From Paracoccus gahaiensis (GTDB lineage Bacteria; Pseudomonadota; Alphaproteobacteria; Rhodobacterales; Rhodobacteraceae), in the NCBI RefSeq assembly GCF_005048225.1, contig NZ_SUNI01000005.1, positions 1 through 64,000 of the forward strand: 64,000 bases of DNA. The letters run 5' to 3'. This document shows positions 53,530-62,318 of this stretch, one piece after another. The notes under the pieces are model-generated. The model did not search any database and was not told the DNA's origin. It saw nothing but the letters and a program-made list of their open reading frames with translations. Position 1 is the stretch's first letter. Every line of letters begins with the position of its first letter. A program made the translations under genes and the position numbers.

Positions 53530-54771
53530 TCACATCGAGTTCGCGACGGCGTCGGCCAGCTGCGCCACGGCGTCATCCGACGACATGTCGCTGTTGAAAT
53601 GCGCGGTCACCACATCGGTGATCGCACCGGCCGGCGCGCCACGCAGCGCCATGCCATGGGCATAGCTGGGCAGCAGCGAGCCCGCCTCGGCATCCGCTGT
53701 CATGTCGGCATTGGACTGGGTGGCGCAGTCGTCGAACCCGTCCAGCGCCACGTCAGTGCGCGCCGGGATCGAGCCCTTGTTCAGGTTGAAGGTCTGCTGG
53801 AAATCCGGCCCCATGATCAGGTTGGCCAGCAGCGCCTGGCCCTGCTGCTTGTCTTCACCATCCAGCTCGAAGAAGGCGAAGCTGTCGACGTTGTAGAGGA
53901 ACCCCTCGCCCGGGGTCGGCGCGCAGACGAAATCGACGCCCGGCTCTTTCCCGGCGGCCAGAAACTCGCCCTTGGCCCAGTCCCCCATGATCTGGAAGGC
54001 GGCCTCGCCGTTCATGACCATGGCGGTGGCCAGGTTCCAGTCGCGGCCCGAGAAGTTGTCGTCGACATAGCCGCGAATGGTGCGCATCTCGTCGAAGACC
54101 GACTTCATGGTGTCCGAGGTCAGCGCCTCGGTGTCCAGATCGACCAGCGCCTGCTGGTAGAATTCCGGCCCGCCCAAACCCAGCACGACGGTCTCGAAGA
54201 TGGTCGCGTCCTGCCAGTTCTGGCCGCCATGGGCCAGGGGCGTGACGCCCGCGGCCTGCAGCTTCTCGGCGGCGGCGTTGAACTCGTCCCAGGTGGTCGG
54301 CATCTCGATGCCATGCTCGTCCAGGATCTGCTTGTTGCCCCAGATCCAGTTCACGCGGTGCACGTTCACCGGCGCGGCGCACCACTGGCCCTCGCATTTC
54401 ATGTGCTCGGCGATCTGCGCGGGCAGGACGTCGTCCCAGCCATTCTCCTCGGCCACGGGGCCGATATCGGCCAGGCCGACCTCTTCGTACCATTCCTGGA
54501 TGGCGGGGCCCTTCAGCTGCACGGCGGTGGGGGCGTTGCCCGACAGCACGCGGGCGCGCAGCGCGGTCATCGCCGCATCGCCGCCGCCGCCCGCGACGGG
54601 CATGTCGGTCCAGGTGCCGCCTTCGGCCGCGAACTGCTCCTGCAGGACGGCGACGGATTTCGCCTCGCCGCCCGAGGTCCACCAGTGCAGCACTTCGGCG
54701 GTGGGTTCGGCCAGGGCGGGCCCGGCCAGCATCACGGCGGTCGAGGCCGCCAGCACGGATTTCATGTTCAT
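53530..54771 (-). CDS. Sugar ABC substrate-binding protein, probably for glucose
   Basis: A 413-aa periplasmic protein with signal peptide (VLAASTAVMLAGPALAE). AEVLHWWTSGGEAKSVAVL and NVHRVNWIWGNKQIL are hallmarks of the glucose/mannose-binding group (GtsA-like). FQIMGDWAKGEF and GFLYNVDSFAFFEL line the typical ligand cleft. GGAGGATCC precedes the ATG at 54771. It is the first gene of an operon that ends in glucokinase, and it is divergent from a two-component system. Glucose is the likely main ligand, by family and context. Confidence 0.9.
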   Translation of the reverse strand: MNMKSVLAASTAVMLAGPALAEPTAEVLHWWTSGGEAKSVAVLQEQFAAEGGTWTDMPVAGGGGDAAMTALRARVLSGNAPTAVQLKGPAIQEWYEEVGLADIGPVAEENGWDDVLPAQIAEHMKCEGQWCAAPVNVHRVNWIWGNKQILDEHGIEMPTTWDEFNAAAEKLQAAGVTPLAHGGQNWQDATIFETVVLGLGGPEFYQQALVDLDTEALTSDTMKSVFDEMRTIRGYVDDNFSGRDWNLATAMVMNGEAAFQIMGDWAKGEFLAAGKEPGVDFVCAPTPGEGFLYNVDSFAFFELDGEDKQQGQALLANLIMGPDFQQTFNLNKGSIPARTDVALDGFDDCATQSNADMTADAEAGSLLPSYAHGMALRGAPAGAITDVVTAHFNSDMSSDDAVAQLADAVANSM

Positions 54772-54954
54772 GGATCCTCCCAGATCTCTGCCGCGCGGAC
54801 ATCGGTGATCCGCGTGTGGCGCCATCATGCCAAACCGGCAGCCATGTCCGCAACGCAGCACAGCCATGCGCCCAGCAGATTTCACGACCTTGCGTTACAG
54901 TCTGTTACGCAAACCGCCGCGCCGGTGTAGAACGGGCCCCGGAGGACCAAGGGG
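54772..54954. promoter_or_regulatory. Divergent control region, sugar ABC operon / two-component genes
   Basis: This 183-bp gap carries the promoters of two opposite operons. A direct repeat GTTAC-N5-GTTAC (54895-54899 and 54905-54909, ten bases apart) lies about 46-60 bases before the regulator start. Tandem sites at one helical turn are how OmpR-type regulators usually bind, so it is a candidate operator. Confidence 0.5.
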
Positions 54955-55671
54955 ATGAGCCTGCACCGCCTGCTGCTGGTCGAGGATGATGCCGACATGG
55001 CCGCCATGCTGGCCGCCTATCTGCAGCGCCAGGGCTTTCATGTCGCCCGCGCCGCCGACCGGGCGGGCGCGCTGGCCGCACTGGCGGGCGCGCGGGTCGA
55101 TCTGATCCTGATGGACGTGTCCCTGGGGGACGACAACGGCGTCGCGATCTGCGCCGAGATCCGCGCGGCGCAGGACGTGCCGATCATCATGGTCAGCGCC
55201 CTGTCGGCCGATCACCAGCGCATGGCGGGCTACGAGGTCGGCGCCGATGATTACATCGCCAAGCCCTTCAACCCCGACCTGCTGCTGGCCCGTATCCGGG
55301 CCGTGCTGCGTCGGGCGGGCCGCGCGCCCAGCCTGTCGCACCGGCGCCGCGACAGCCTGCTGACCTTCGGCGGCTGGCGCTATGACGCGCGGCGCGACGA
55401 GGTGACGGCGCCCGGCGGCTGGCAGGTGTCGCTGTCGGCGCGCGAGACCGCCCTGCTGCGGGTGTTTCTGGCCAACCCCCTGATTCCCCTGACGCGCGAG
55501 GAGATCGCCGCCGCACTGGACGACGACGAGGCCGCCGACAGGGCGTCTGCGGGCCGGGCCATCGACATGCTGGTGGGCCGGTTGCGCCACAAGACCGAGG
55601 CCGGGCTGATCCGGACCGAGCGCGGCACCGGCTATGTCCTGACGACCGAGGTCACGCGTGAGCCTCAGTGA
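54955..55671 (+). CDS. OmpR-family response regulator
   Basis: A 238-aa regulator. The receiver has acidic residues in LLLVEDDADMAA, phospho-acceptor Asp54 in LILMDVSLGDDNG, and Lys in DDYIAKPFNPD. A winged-helix DNA-binding domain (about 140-232) follows, ending GLIRTERGTGYVLTTE. It overlaps its kinase by 14 bp. Position opposite the glucose-type ABC operon suggests it plays the part of GltR in pseudomonads, but that is inferred from context. Confidence 0.92.
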   Translation: MSLHRLLLVEDDADMAAMLAAYLQRQGFHVARAADRAGALAALAGARVDLILMDVSLGDDNGVAICAEIRAAQDVPIIMVSALSADHQRMAGYEVGADDYIAKPFNPDLLLARIRAVLRRAGRAPSLSHRRRDSLLTFGGWRYDARRDEVTAPGGWQVSLSARETALLRVFLANPLIPLTREEIAAALDDDEAADRASAGRAIDMLVGRLRHKTEAGLIRTERGTGYVLTTEVTREPQ

Positions 55672-57070
55672 CCGCTTCAGCCTGCGCATGCTGGCCAGCC
55701 TGTGGGTGGGCCTTGCGATGGCGGCGGGGGGGCTGGCGGTCTGGCTGTGGATGGCCAGCGACGCCGCGTGGCGGGGGCATCTGGACCGGGCCTATGTGGC
55801 GGGGCTGGCCCTGGCCGACAGCCTGGACAACGGCAGCGGCCTGCCCGAGGGGATCCGGCTGGTGCAACTGCGCGACGCGCCCGCGCTGCCGCCGGGCTGG
55901 CGGCAGACGGTGATCACCCTGACCGGCGGCGGGCGCCCCGATCTGGCGCGCGGTGCGCGGCTGTCGCTGCGCATCCAGTCGCCCGACATCCTCTATCCCG
56001 TGGCCGAGGTGCAAAGCTTGGGCGGCGGCAGCCAGGCGGCGGGGCTGGCCTCGGTCGCGCGGACGATGGCACGGTTCTGCAGCGATCCGCACCTGTTCGT
56101 GCAGCAGGATGCCGGGCCGTGGCTGCGGGTCGAGGGCGCGGCGATCTGGGGCTGCGATGCGGCCCCGCCCGACCGGCGCCTGTGGGCCGGGGCGGCGGCC
56201 GTGGCGGCGCTGGCTTTGCTGCTGGGCTGGGTGGCCGAGGTCTCGGGCGCCTTCGCGGCCTTCGCGCGCGCTCTGGGCGATCACCGGGCCCGCACCGCCG
56301 CCCTGCCCGAGGGCGGGGTCGAGGAGCTGCGCCAGACCGCGCAGGCGGTGAACGCCTATGTCGCGCAGGACCGCGCCGCGCTGGAAAACCGCGCTCTGGT
56401 CCTGTCCGGCGTCAGCCACGATCTGGGCACCCCGGCGACCCGGCTGCGCCTGCGTTCCGCGATGATCGAGGATGCCGACCTGCGCGCCCGGCTGGAGCGC
56501 GACATCGACGAGATGACCGCGATGATCGACGGCGTGCTGACCTATACCCGGGCCGAGATCGGGGCCGAGCCCTTCCGCGACCTGTCCCTGACCTCGCTGG
56601 CCGAGGCGGTGGTGGCCGATTACCAGGATGTGGCGCTGCCCGTCACCCTGCAGACCGCCCCGCCCCGCCCCGCCCGGGCGGGCACGCTGTTCTCGCGCAC
56701 GACCAGCCGGGCCGCGCCCGACGCCCAGACCATGCTGATGCGCGGCCAGCCGACCGCCCTGCGCCGCGCCCTGTCGAACCTGATCGACAATGCGCTGAAA
56801 TACGGGCGCGAGGCGGTGGTCAGGGTCGGCGGCGATGCCGACGAGCTGTGGCTGACGGTCACCGACCGGGGCTCGGTCCTGACGGGCGACGACATGGCGC
56901 GGCTGACCGGCGCCTTCCAGCGGGGCGAGAATTCAGGGGCCCTGCCGGGGGTGGGGCTGGGTCTGGCGATCGTCTCGACCATCGCGGCCCAGCATGGCGG
57001 GCGGCTGGAGTTCGACCAGGCCCCCGAGGGGCTGGAGGCGCGGATGATCCTGTCGCGCCAATGGGCATGA
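55658..57070 (+). CDS. Sensor histidine kinase
   Basis: A 470-aa kinase with two membrane helices (MLASLWVGLAMAAGGLAVWLW near residue 10, and a second near 185) around a periplasmic sensor of about 145 residues, then HAMP-like and kinase domains. The H-box is GVSHDLGTPATRLRLR; ATP-site motifs are NLIDNALKYGREAV, TDRGSVL (a changed G1 box) and GVGLGLAIVS. It should phosphorylate the regulator encoded just upstream. The periplasmic part has two cysteines (FCSDP and WGCDA). Confidence 0.92.
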   Translation: MSLSDRFSLRMLASLWVGLAMAAGGLAVWLWMASDAAWRGHLDRAYVAGLALADSLDNGSGLPEGIRLVQLRDAPALPPGWRQTVITLTGGGRPDLARGARLSLRIQSPDILYPVAEVQSLGGGSQAAGLASVARTMARFCSDPHLFVQQDAGPWLRVEGAAIWGCDAAPPDRRLWAGAAAVAALALLLGWVAEVSGAFAAFARALGDHRARTAALPEGGVEELRQTAQAVNAYVAQDRAALENRALVLSGVSHDLGTPATRLRLRSAMIEDADLRARLERDIDEMTAMIDGVLTYTRAEIGAEPFRDLSLTSLAEAVVADYQDVALPVTLQTAPPRPARAGTLFSRTTSRAAPDAQTMLMRGQPTALRRALSNLIDNALKYGREAVVRVGGDADELWLTVTDRGSVLTGDDMARLTGAFQRGENSGALPGVGLGLAIVSTIAAQHGGRLEFDQAPEGLEARMILSRQWA

Positions 57071-57162
57071 TGCAGCGAACAGGGCCCGAGGCCGTGCAAA
57101 ACGGGAACCTTGGCCGCAAAGCCTGCGTTTTCCTGCGTATCATGCAAGAAAAGGCTGCATCC

Positions 57163-57588
57163 ATGACCCGCGCAGATCGCATCGTCCGCCTTGGCCTCGC
57201 CGGCAGCGTCGTGCTGCTTGGCGCCATGCCCGCCCTTTCCGCCAGCCGGTCCGACCAGCCCGTTCAGGTCTGGAGCGCCATGCAGGGGATCGCGCCCGCG
57301 GCCCTGCTGGAGGATGTGCAGGACCTGCCTTTGTCCGACATGGCCATCGACGACCAGCCATACTGCGCCGGCGATCAGGAGATCGCCGCGACCCTGACCA
57401 CCGATTTCAACGAGGTTCAGGTCGAGCAATCCGATACCAGCGGCACCGAGCTGTGGGGATCGGACCAGCTGGGCACCTGGACCCTTGTCGCGCCGCGCGC
57501 CGACGACACCAGCTGCATCATCGCCAGCGGAATCGGCTTCACCGCCGATCGCCAGACCGAGGCCTATTACACCGTCGCAGGCCTCTGA
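57163..57588 (+). CDS. Exported protein of unknown function
   Basis: A 141-aa protein with signal peptide (IVRLGLAGSVVLLGAMPALSA). The mature part has two cysteines (QPYCAGDQEI and DTSCIIASG) likely to pair, and ends GFTADRQTEAYYTVAGL. I know no named family. ATG 57163 lies eight bases after AAAGG; ATG 57142 is in frame but would lengthen the signal region. It follows the kinase gene by 92 bp and converges on the amino acid ABC operon. Confidence 0.72.
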   Translation: MTRADRIVRLGLAGSVVLLGAMPALSASRSDQPVQVWSAMQGIAPAALLEDVQDLPLSDMAIDDQPYCAGDQEIAATLTTDFNEVQVEQSDTSGTELWGSDQLGTWTLVAPRADDTSCIIASGIGFTADRQTEAYYTVAGL

Positions 57589-58329
57589 TCAGCCCACCCG
57601 GCGCAGGAAGGCCCGCGTTCGGTCATCCTGCGCACGCCCGAACAGCTGTTCGGGCGGCCCCTGCTCGACGATCCGCCCCCCCTCCATGAACACCACGCGA
57701 TCCGCGATCTCGCGGGCGAACTGCATCTCGTGCGTGACGATCATCATCGTCTGGCGCCCGTCCGCGATGCGCCGGATCAGGTCCAGCACCTCGCCCACCC
57801 ATTCCGGGTCCAGCGCACTGGTCGGTTCGTCGAACAGCAGCAGATCGGCGTCCAGCGCCATCGCCCGCCCGATTCCCACCCGCTGCTGCTGACCGCCGGA
57901 TAGGGCGGCAGGATAGCTGTCGCCCCGGTCGGCCAGCCCGATCTGCGTAAGGATGTCGTCAGCCCGCGCCTGCGCCTTGTCCTTGGACCAGCCGCGCACA
58001 GTCGTCAGACCTTCGGTGATGTTGGCGCGCGCCGTCTTGTTGGCGAACAGCGCATAGTTCTGGAAGACGAAGCCCGTCCGGCGCCGCAGGGCCAGCACAT
58101 CGGCATTCTTGGCGCGCGCCGCATCGACGGTTAGGTCACCCACGCGGATCACCCCCTCCTCGGGACGATCCAGGTAGTTCAGGCAGCGCAGCAGCGTCGA
58201 CTTGCCGGTCCCCGAGGGGCCGATGATCGCCACCCGTTCGCCGGGTTGCAGGCACAGGTCGATGCCGTCCAGCACGGTATTCGTGCCGAAACGCTTGACC
58301 AGGCCGGTGATCTCGATCTCGCAGCTCAT
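57589..58329 (-). CDS. Polar amino acid ABC transporter ATP-binding protein
   Basis: A 246-aa ATPase of the PAAT family. IIGPSGTGKSTLLRCLN is Walker A, ALSGGQQQRVGIGRAMALD the signature, LLLFDEPTSALDPEWV the Walker B, and MMIVTHEMQFAREIAD the switch. It overlaps the permease by four bases and is the last gene of a three-gene operon (binding protein, permease, ATPase). Confidence 0.95.
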   Translation of the reverse strand: MSCEIEITGLVKRFGTNTVLDGIDLCLQPGERVAIIGPSGTGKSTLLRCLNYLDRPEEGVIRVGDLTVDAARAKNADVLALRRRTGFVFQNYALFANKTARANITEGLTTVRGWSKDKAQARADDILTQIGLADRGDSYPAALSGGQQQRVGIGRAMALDADLLLFDEPTSALDPEWVGEVLDLIRRIADGRQTMMIVTHEMQFAREIADRVVFMEGGRIVEQGPPEQLFGRAQDDRTRAFLRRVG

Positions 58330-59000
58330 CGTGCCACCGCCTTTCCCAGACTGATCTCAAGCCGCCGCTGGCCCACCGACAGCGTCTCGACGATGACCCA
58401 GTAGAACAGCGCCACCACCAGGAATGCCTCCAGATAGAGGAAGCTGCCGGCGGCCTCCTTCTGGGCGGCGCCCATCATCTCGGTCACGCCCAGGGTGAAG
58501 GCCAGCGAGGTGCCTTTGATCATGTCGATGAAATAGTTCATCAGCGTCGGCGCCGCCGTGCGCGCGCCCTGCGGCAGAATGATGCGGCGCAGCACCTGGC
58601 CCCGGGTCATGCCCACGGATTGCGCGGCCTCCCACTGGCTGCGGTCCACGCCCAGGATCGCGCCCCGGATGCTTTCCGCCATATAGGCCGAGAAATGCAG
58701 CGTCAGCCCGATGATCGCCGCCGTCACGCCGTCGATCCCGGTCAGCGCGGGCATCACCTGCGGCAGGCCGAAATAGAACAGGAACAACTGCACCAGCAGC
58801 GGCGTAGCGCGAAAGAAGCTGATGAACACCGCCACGAAGCGGTCCAGCACCGGGATGCGCAGCACCCGCACGATGGCCAGCGCCGCCCCCAGGGTCAGCG
58901 CGCCCACCATCGCCACGATCGCCATGAACATCGTCAGCGGCACATAGCCCGCGATGACCGGGATCAGGTCCCACATATAGGCGGTGTCCAGAGGCCGCAT
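58326..59000 (-). CDS. Polar amino acid ABC transporter permease
   Basis: A 224-aa permease of the HisM/HisQ type with about five helices. SIRGAILGVDRSQWEAAQSVG, then RGQVLRRIILPQG, is the ATPase-docking EAA loop of this family; FFRATPLLVQLFLFYFGLP is another mark. It starts right at the stop of the binding-protein gene (adjacent codons). Confidence 0.94.
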   Translation of the reverse strand: MRPLDTAYMWDLIPVIAGYVPLTMFMAIVAMVGALTLGAALAIVRVLRIPVLDRFVAVFISFFRATPLLVQLFLFYFGLPQVMPALTGIDGVTAAIIGLTLHFSAYMAESIRGAILGVDRSQWEAAQSVGMTRGQVLRRIILPQGARTAAPTLMNYFIDMIKGTSLAFTLGVTEMMGAAQKEAAGSFLYLEAFLVVALFYWVIVETLSVGQRRLEISLGKAVAR

Positions 59001-59756
59001 TTATTCGGTCGCAGGCTGGGTCACGTCGGCCTCCAGCCAGCGCTGCGAGATCTCGGCCAGGGTGCCGTCCTCCTTCAGCGTGGTGATGGCGGCGTCCACG
59101 CGGTCGCGCAGGGCCTGCCCCTCGGCATCGTTGCGGAACGGCAGGGCGTTTCGGATCTCGGCGAAGGGCGCCCCGGCCAGGGCCAAAGGCAGCGGGCTTT
59201 GCGCGATCACCTGCGCCGAGGACACGCGGTCCATGACGAAGGCATCGACGCGGCCAAGCGCGGTGTCCTGCTCGATATTGCTTTCATAGGTGCGGATCTC
59301 GATCTCGTCCGCATTGGGCAGGTCGCGCAGCAGCTGTTCGAAGTTCGACCCCAGGTTCACGGCCACCGTCCGGCCCGACAGGCTGTCCGGCCCGGTCACC
59401 TCGTCCTCGTTGCCCGCGCGGGTCACGACCTGCGCGCCGTCATAGACATAGGGCTGGGTGAAGACGAAGGCGGCCTCGCGGTCGGGGGTGATGGTGATCT
59501 GATTGGCGATCGTGTCGATCCGCCCCGATTCCAGCGAGCCTATCAGCCCGGAAAAGGACATGGTCACGAATTCGACCTCGTCCCCTGTTTCCTCGGCCAC
59601 GGCATTGAGGAAATCCACCTCGAAGCCCTGCAATTGGTCGGCGCGGGTGAAGGTGAAGGGGAAATAGCCCCCCGACATGCCCACGCGAATCGTGTCGGCG
59701 GCGGCGGGAAGGGCTGTGGTCAGGGCAAGGGCTGCGGCGACGACAAGCTTGCGCAT
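59001..59756 (-). CDS. Amino acid ABC substrate-binding protein, possibly cystine-type
   Basis: A 251-aa periplasmic protein with signal peptide (LVVAAALALTTALPAAAD). GGYFPFTF, LQGFEVDFLNAVAEE, SGRIDTIANQITITPDR and FVFTQPYVYDGAQVV follow the pattern of family-3 binding proteins; NQITIT-type wording is close to the cystine group (FliY/TcyA). The exact ligand is not certain. It leads the operon with the permease and ATPase. Confidence 0.88.
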   Translation of the reverse strand: MRKLVVAAALALTTALPAAADTIRVGMSGGYFPFTFTRADQLQGFEVDFLNAVAEETGDEVEFVTMSFSGLIGSLESGRIDTIANQITITPDREAAFVFTQPYVYDGAQVVTRAGNEDEVTGPDSLSGRTVAVNLGSNFEQLLRDLPNADEIEIRTYESNIEQDTALGRVDAFVMDRVSSAQVIAQSPLPLALAGAPFAEIRNALPFRNDAEGQALRDRVDAAITTLKEDGTLAEISQRWLEADVTQPATE

Positions 59757-59930
59757 CGGAATTCTCCTGTAACTTCTGGCCCTTCAGGTGCGGGCGGAAC
59801 GGGCGGTTCGCAAGCCGGGCGCGCGCAAATAAGAACGGCGTCGGCGTCCCGCGCAGCCCGAAGGGACGCGGTGATGCCGGGTAACGGCGGGGCCGGAACT
59901 TCGTTCCCGGAGCCTGCGGGGCCAAGGCCC

Positions 59931-60554
59931 TCAGATCGGGCCGTGCATCGCCTTGATCGCCGCGACATGCGCGGGCGTGGCGGCCAGCGCGTCGGCGGCC
60001 AGCGCCAGGGCTGCGGCCTGCAGGTCGGCCTCGGGCAGGATGCGGTCGACCAGACCCCAGGCCAGCGCCTCGGCCGCCTCGATCCGCGCCCCGCCCATCA
60101 GGATCATCCGGGCGCGCGAGGACCCGACCAGCCGCACCAGCCGGGCCGGATCGCTTGGCTGGGGCAGAAAGCCCAAGCGCATCACCGGATAGAAGAACCG
60201 CGCGCCGGGCACCGCCAGCCGGATGTCGCAGGCCAGCGCCATGCCGAAGGCGCCGCCCGCCAGCGTGCCGTTCAGCGCCGCGATGGTCAGGCAGGGCAGG
60301 CTGGCCAGCGCGCCCGACAGCGCCTCCCATTCGGGGGCGGTGGCCAAGGTGCCGGTCTGCGCCTCGGTCAGGTCGGCGCCTGCGGAAAAGACCCGCCCGG
60401 TCCCGGTCAGGACCAGCGCCCGGGCCTCGCGGCGCCGGGCCTCCTCGACGCCCGCATGAAGGTCGCGCAGCAGGGCGGCGGTCAGGGAATTGGCCTTGTC
60501 GGGACGGTCGATCGTCAGCAGGGACAGGCCCTGATCGTGGTGGCTGCGGATCAC
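59931..60554 (-). CDS. Enoyl-CoA hydratase/isomerase-fold protein
   Basis: A 207-aa crotonase-superfamily protein, shorter than the usual 255-260 residues. GRVFSAGADLTEA and NGTLAGGAFGMALACDIRLA form the oxyanion hole. At the place of the first catalytic Glu, the usual FxxPE(x)xxG reads FFYPVMRLGF, and the second-Glu loop is QPSDPARLV. Both acids therefore seem missing, so normal hydration of enoyl-CoA is doubtful; another CoA-thioester reaction is possible. The C-terminal helical domain is also reduced. Confidence 0.8.
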   Translation of the reverse strand: MIRSHHDQGLSLLTIDRPDKANSLTAALLRDLHAGVEEARRREARALVLTGTGRVFSAGADLTEAQTGTLATAPEWEALSGALASLPCLTIAALNGTLAGGAFGMALACDIRLAVPGARFFYPVMRLGFLPQPSDPARLVRLVGSSRARMILMGGARIEAAEALAWGLVDRILPEADLQAAALALAADALAATPAHVAAIKAMHGPI

Positions 60555-60629
60555 GACTTGTTCCCTTTCCCTTTCGAAGGCACTGTGTCAGGAATGCCAC
60601 GGACTCTGGGTTTGCGAAAGGTCTTCCTC

Positions 60630-62246
60630 ATGTCTCGTCCCCTTGCAACCTCGGCCCTTGCGCTGATTCTGGGCGCAGGCCCGCTGCTGGCCGATGTCAC
60701 GCCCAACGAGGTCTGGCAGAACCTGCGCGACGGCTATGAACAGATGGGCTATCAGGTCCAGGTCGGCTCGGAAGAGGGCTCGGGCGACCAGCTGTCGCTG
60801 AGCGACGTGGTCCTGACCGCCGAGGACGAGACCGCCTCGGACATGACCCTGACCATCCCCCGGATCGACCTTGCCGCCACCGGCGACGGCGCTGTGCGCT
60901 CGGTCGTCGAGGGCCGGATGGTGCTGCAGATGCGCGACACCCTTCCCGAGGGCGAAGAGGTCGGCATCACCCTGACCCTGGACGCGCCGGGCAACCAGAC
61001 GCTGTCCTCGGGCAGCGCCGACGAGATGCAGCACAGCTTCGTCATGCCGACCCTGGTGCTGGAAGGCCGCACGCTGGACGACAGCGACGAGGTGCCCGTC
61101 ACCGCCACCCTGACCAATGTCGAGGGCACGCAGACCAATGCCACCGCCGCCGATGGCAGCGCCGCCCAGACCTATCTGGGCAGTGCCGACATGCTGGAGA
61201 TGCAGATCAGCGCCACCGGCCCCGCCGCCGGCACTGACCCCGACATGCCGTCCGAAGACATGCCATCCGACGATGCCGCCCCCGAGGCCGAAGGCGAGGC
61301 CACCGCTCCGACCGACACGGCGGCCACCGACAGCTTCGATGCGACCTTCCGGATCAGCGACCTGACGCTGGAGGGCGAGGGCACCTCGCCGGCGGGCGAC
61401 CTGAACTTTGGCAACCAGCCCGCCGCCGCGCTGGAAGCGGGCTTTTCGGGGGCGGGCCGCTTTGCGATGGGCGCCATCGCGGGCAGCTTCACCTCGGCCA
61501 CGACCGGCGGCGAGGGCGAGGATGCCACGGCCAGCGGCGAATTCGCGGCCGCCAGCGGCGCGCTGGCCGTCTCGATGAGCGCCGAGGGGCTGACCTACGA
61601 GGGCAGCAGCACCGACATGACCACGCAGTTGACCTCCTCCGGGATGCCCTTCCCGATCTCTTACGCGGCGGCGCTGAACAGCTTCCGGCTGGCGATGCCC
61701 GTCGTGGCCTCGGAGGAGGAACAGTCCTTCTCGCTGCTCTACGCGCTGGAGGGGCTGACCTTGGACGACGCCATCTGGCAGGCGCTGGACCCCGAGGCCG
61801 CCCTGCCTCGCGATCCCGCCAGCCTGACCATCGACCTCGAGGGGCAGACGATCCTCAGCCAGAACTTCATGGATCCCGAGTTTGCCGATGGCAGCCAGAC
61901 CGGGCCGGATGGCGAGCCGGTGATGCCCTATCAGCCGCGCAGCCTGTCGATCAACGACCTGTCGCTGGACGCGATCGGGGCCAGCGTGCAGATGTCGGGC
62001 GACCTGACCTTCGGTGACGATCCCAGCCAGCCGGTCGGCACCGTGACCGGCCTGTTCAGCGGCATCGACACGCTGCTGGACAGCCTGGCCACGATGGGCG
62101 TCGTCCCGCAGGACCAGCTGATGGCCCCGCGCATGATGATGGCGATGTTCGCCCGCCCGGTCGAGGGCAACCCCGACCAGCTGCAGACCGAGATCGAGTT
62201 CCGCGAGGGCGGGTCCATCTTCGCCAACGGGCAGCAGATCCAGTAA
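60630..62246 (+). CDS. Exported DUF2125-family protein
   Basis: A 538-aa protein with signal peptide (LATSALALILGAGPLLAD). The body is beta-rich with long acidic stretches; it fits DUF2125, a family of large periplasmic proteins in Rhodobacterales without known function. An inserted low-complexity segment (about residues 205-235) is made of Asp/Glu/Pro/Ala/Thr with a near-repeat DMPSEDMPSDD. ATG 60630 follows AAAGG at nine bases and gives the signal peptide. Confidence 0.82.
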   Translation: MSRPLATSALALILGAGPLLADVTPNEVWQNLRDGYEQMGYQVQVGSEEGSGDQLSLSDVVLTAEDETASDMTLTIPRIDLAATGDGAVRSVVEGRMVLQMRDTLPEGEEVGITLTLDAPGNQTLSSGSADEMQHSFVMPTLVLEGRTLDDSDEVPVTATLTNVEGTQTNATAADGSAAQTYLGSADMLEMQISATGPAAGTDPDMPSEDMPSDDAAPEAEGEATAPTDTAATDSFDATFRISDLTLEGEGTSPAGDLNFGNQPAAALEAGFSGAGRFAMGAIAGSFTSATTGGEGEDATASGEFAAASGALAVSMSAEGLTYEGSSTDMTTQLTSSGMPFPISYAAALNSFRLAMPVVASEEEQSFSLLYALEGLTLDDAIWQALDPEAALPRDPASLTIDLEGQTILSQNFMDPEFADGSQTGPDGEPVMPYQPRSLSINDLSLDAIGASVQMSGDLTFGDDPSQPVGTVTGLFSGIDTLLDSLATMGVVPQDQLMAPRMMMAMFARPVEGNPDQLQTEIEFREGGSIFANGQQIQ

Positions 62247-62318
62247 AACCGCGATCCGGCGGCCGGGGCCCCTGCCCCGGTCGTCGTTTTTTCAGACCTC
62301 CATTCAGATGAGCCCTTC

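Noticed and set aside
58620..60629. Plus-strand frame leading into the DUF2125 gene
   Set aside because: The part before 60630 lies opposite the amino acid ABC and crotonase-fold genes and has shadow composition; the real start has a signal peptide.
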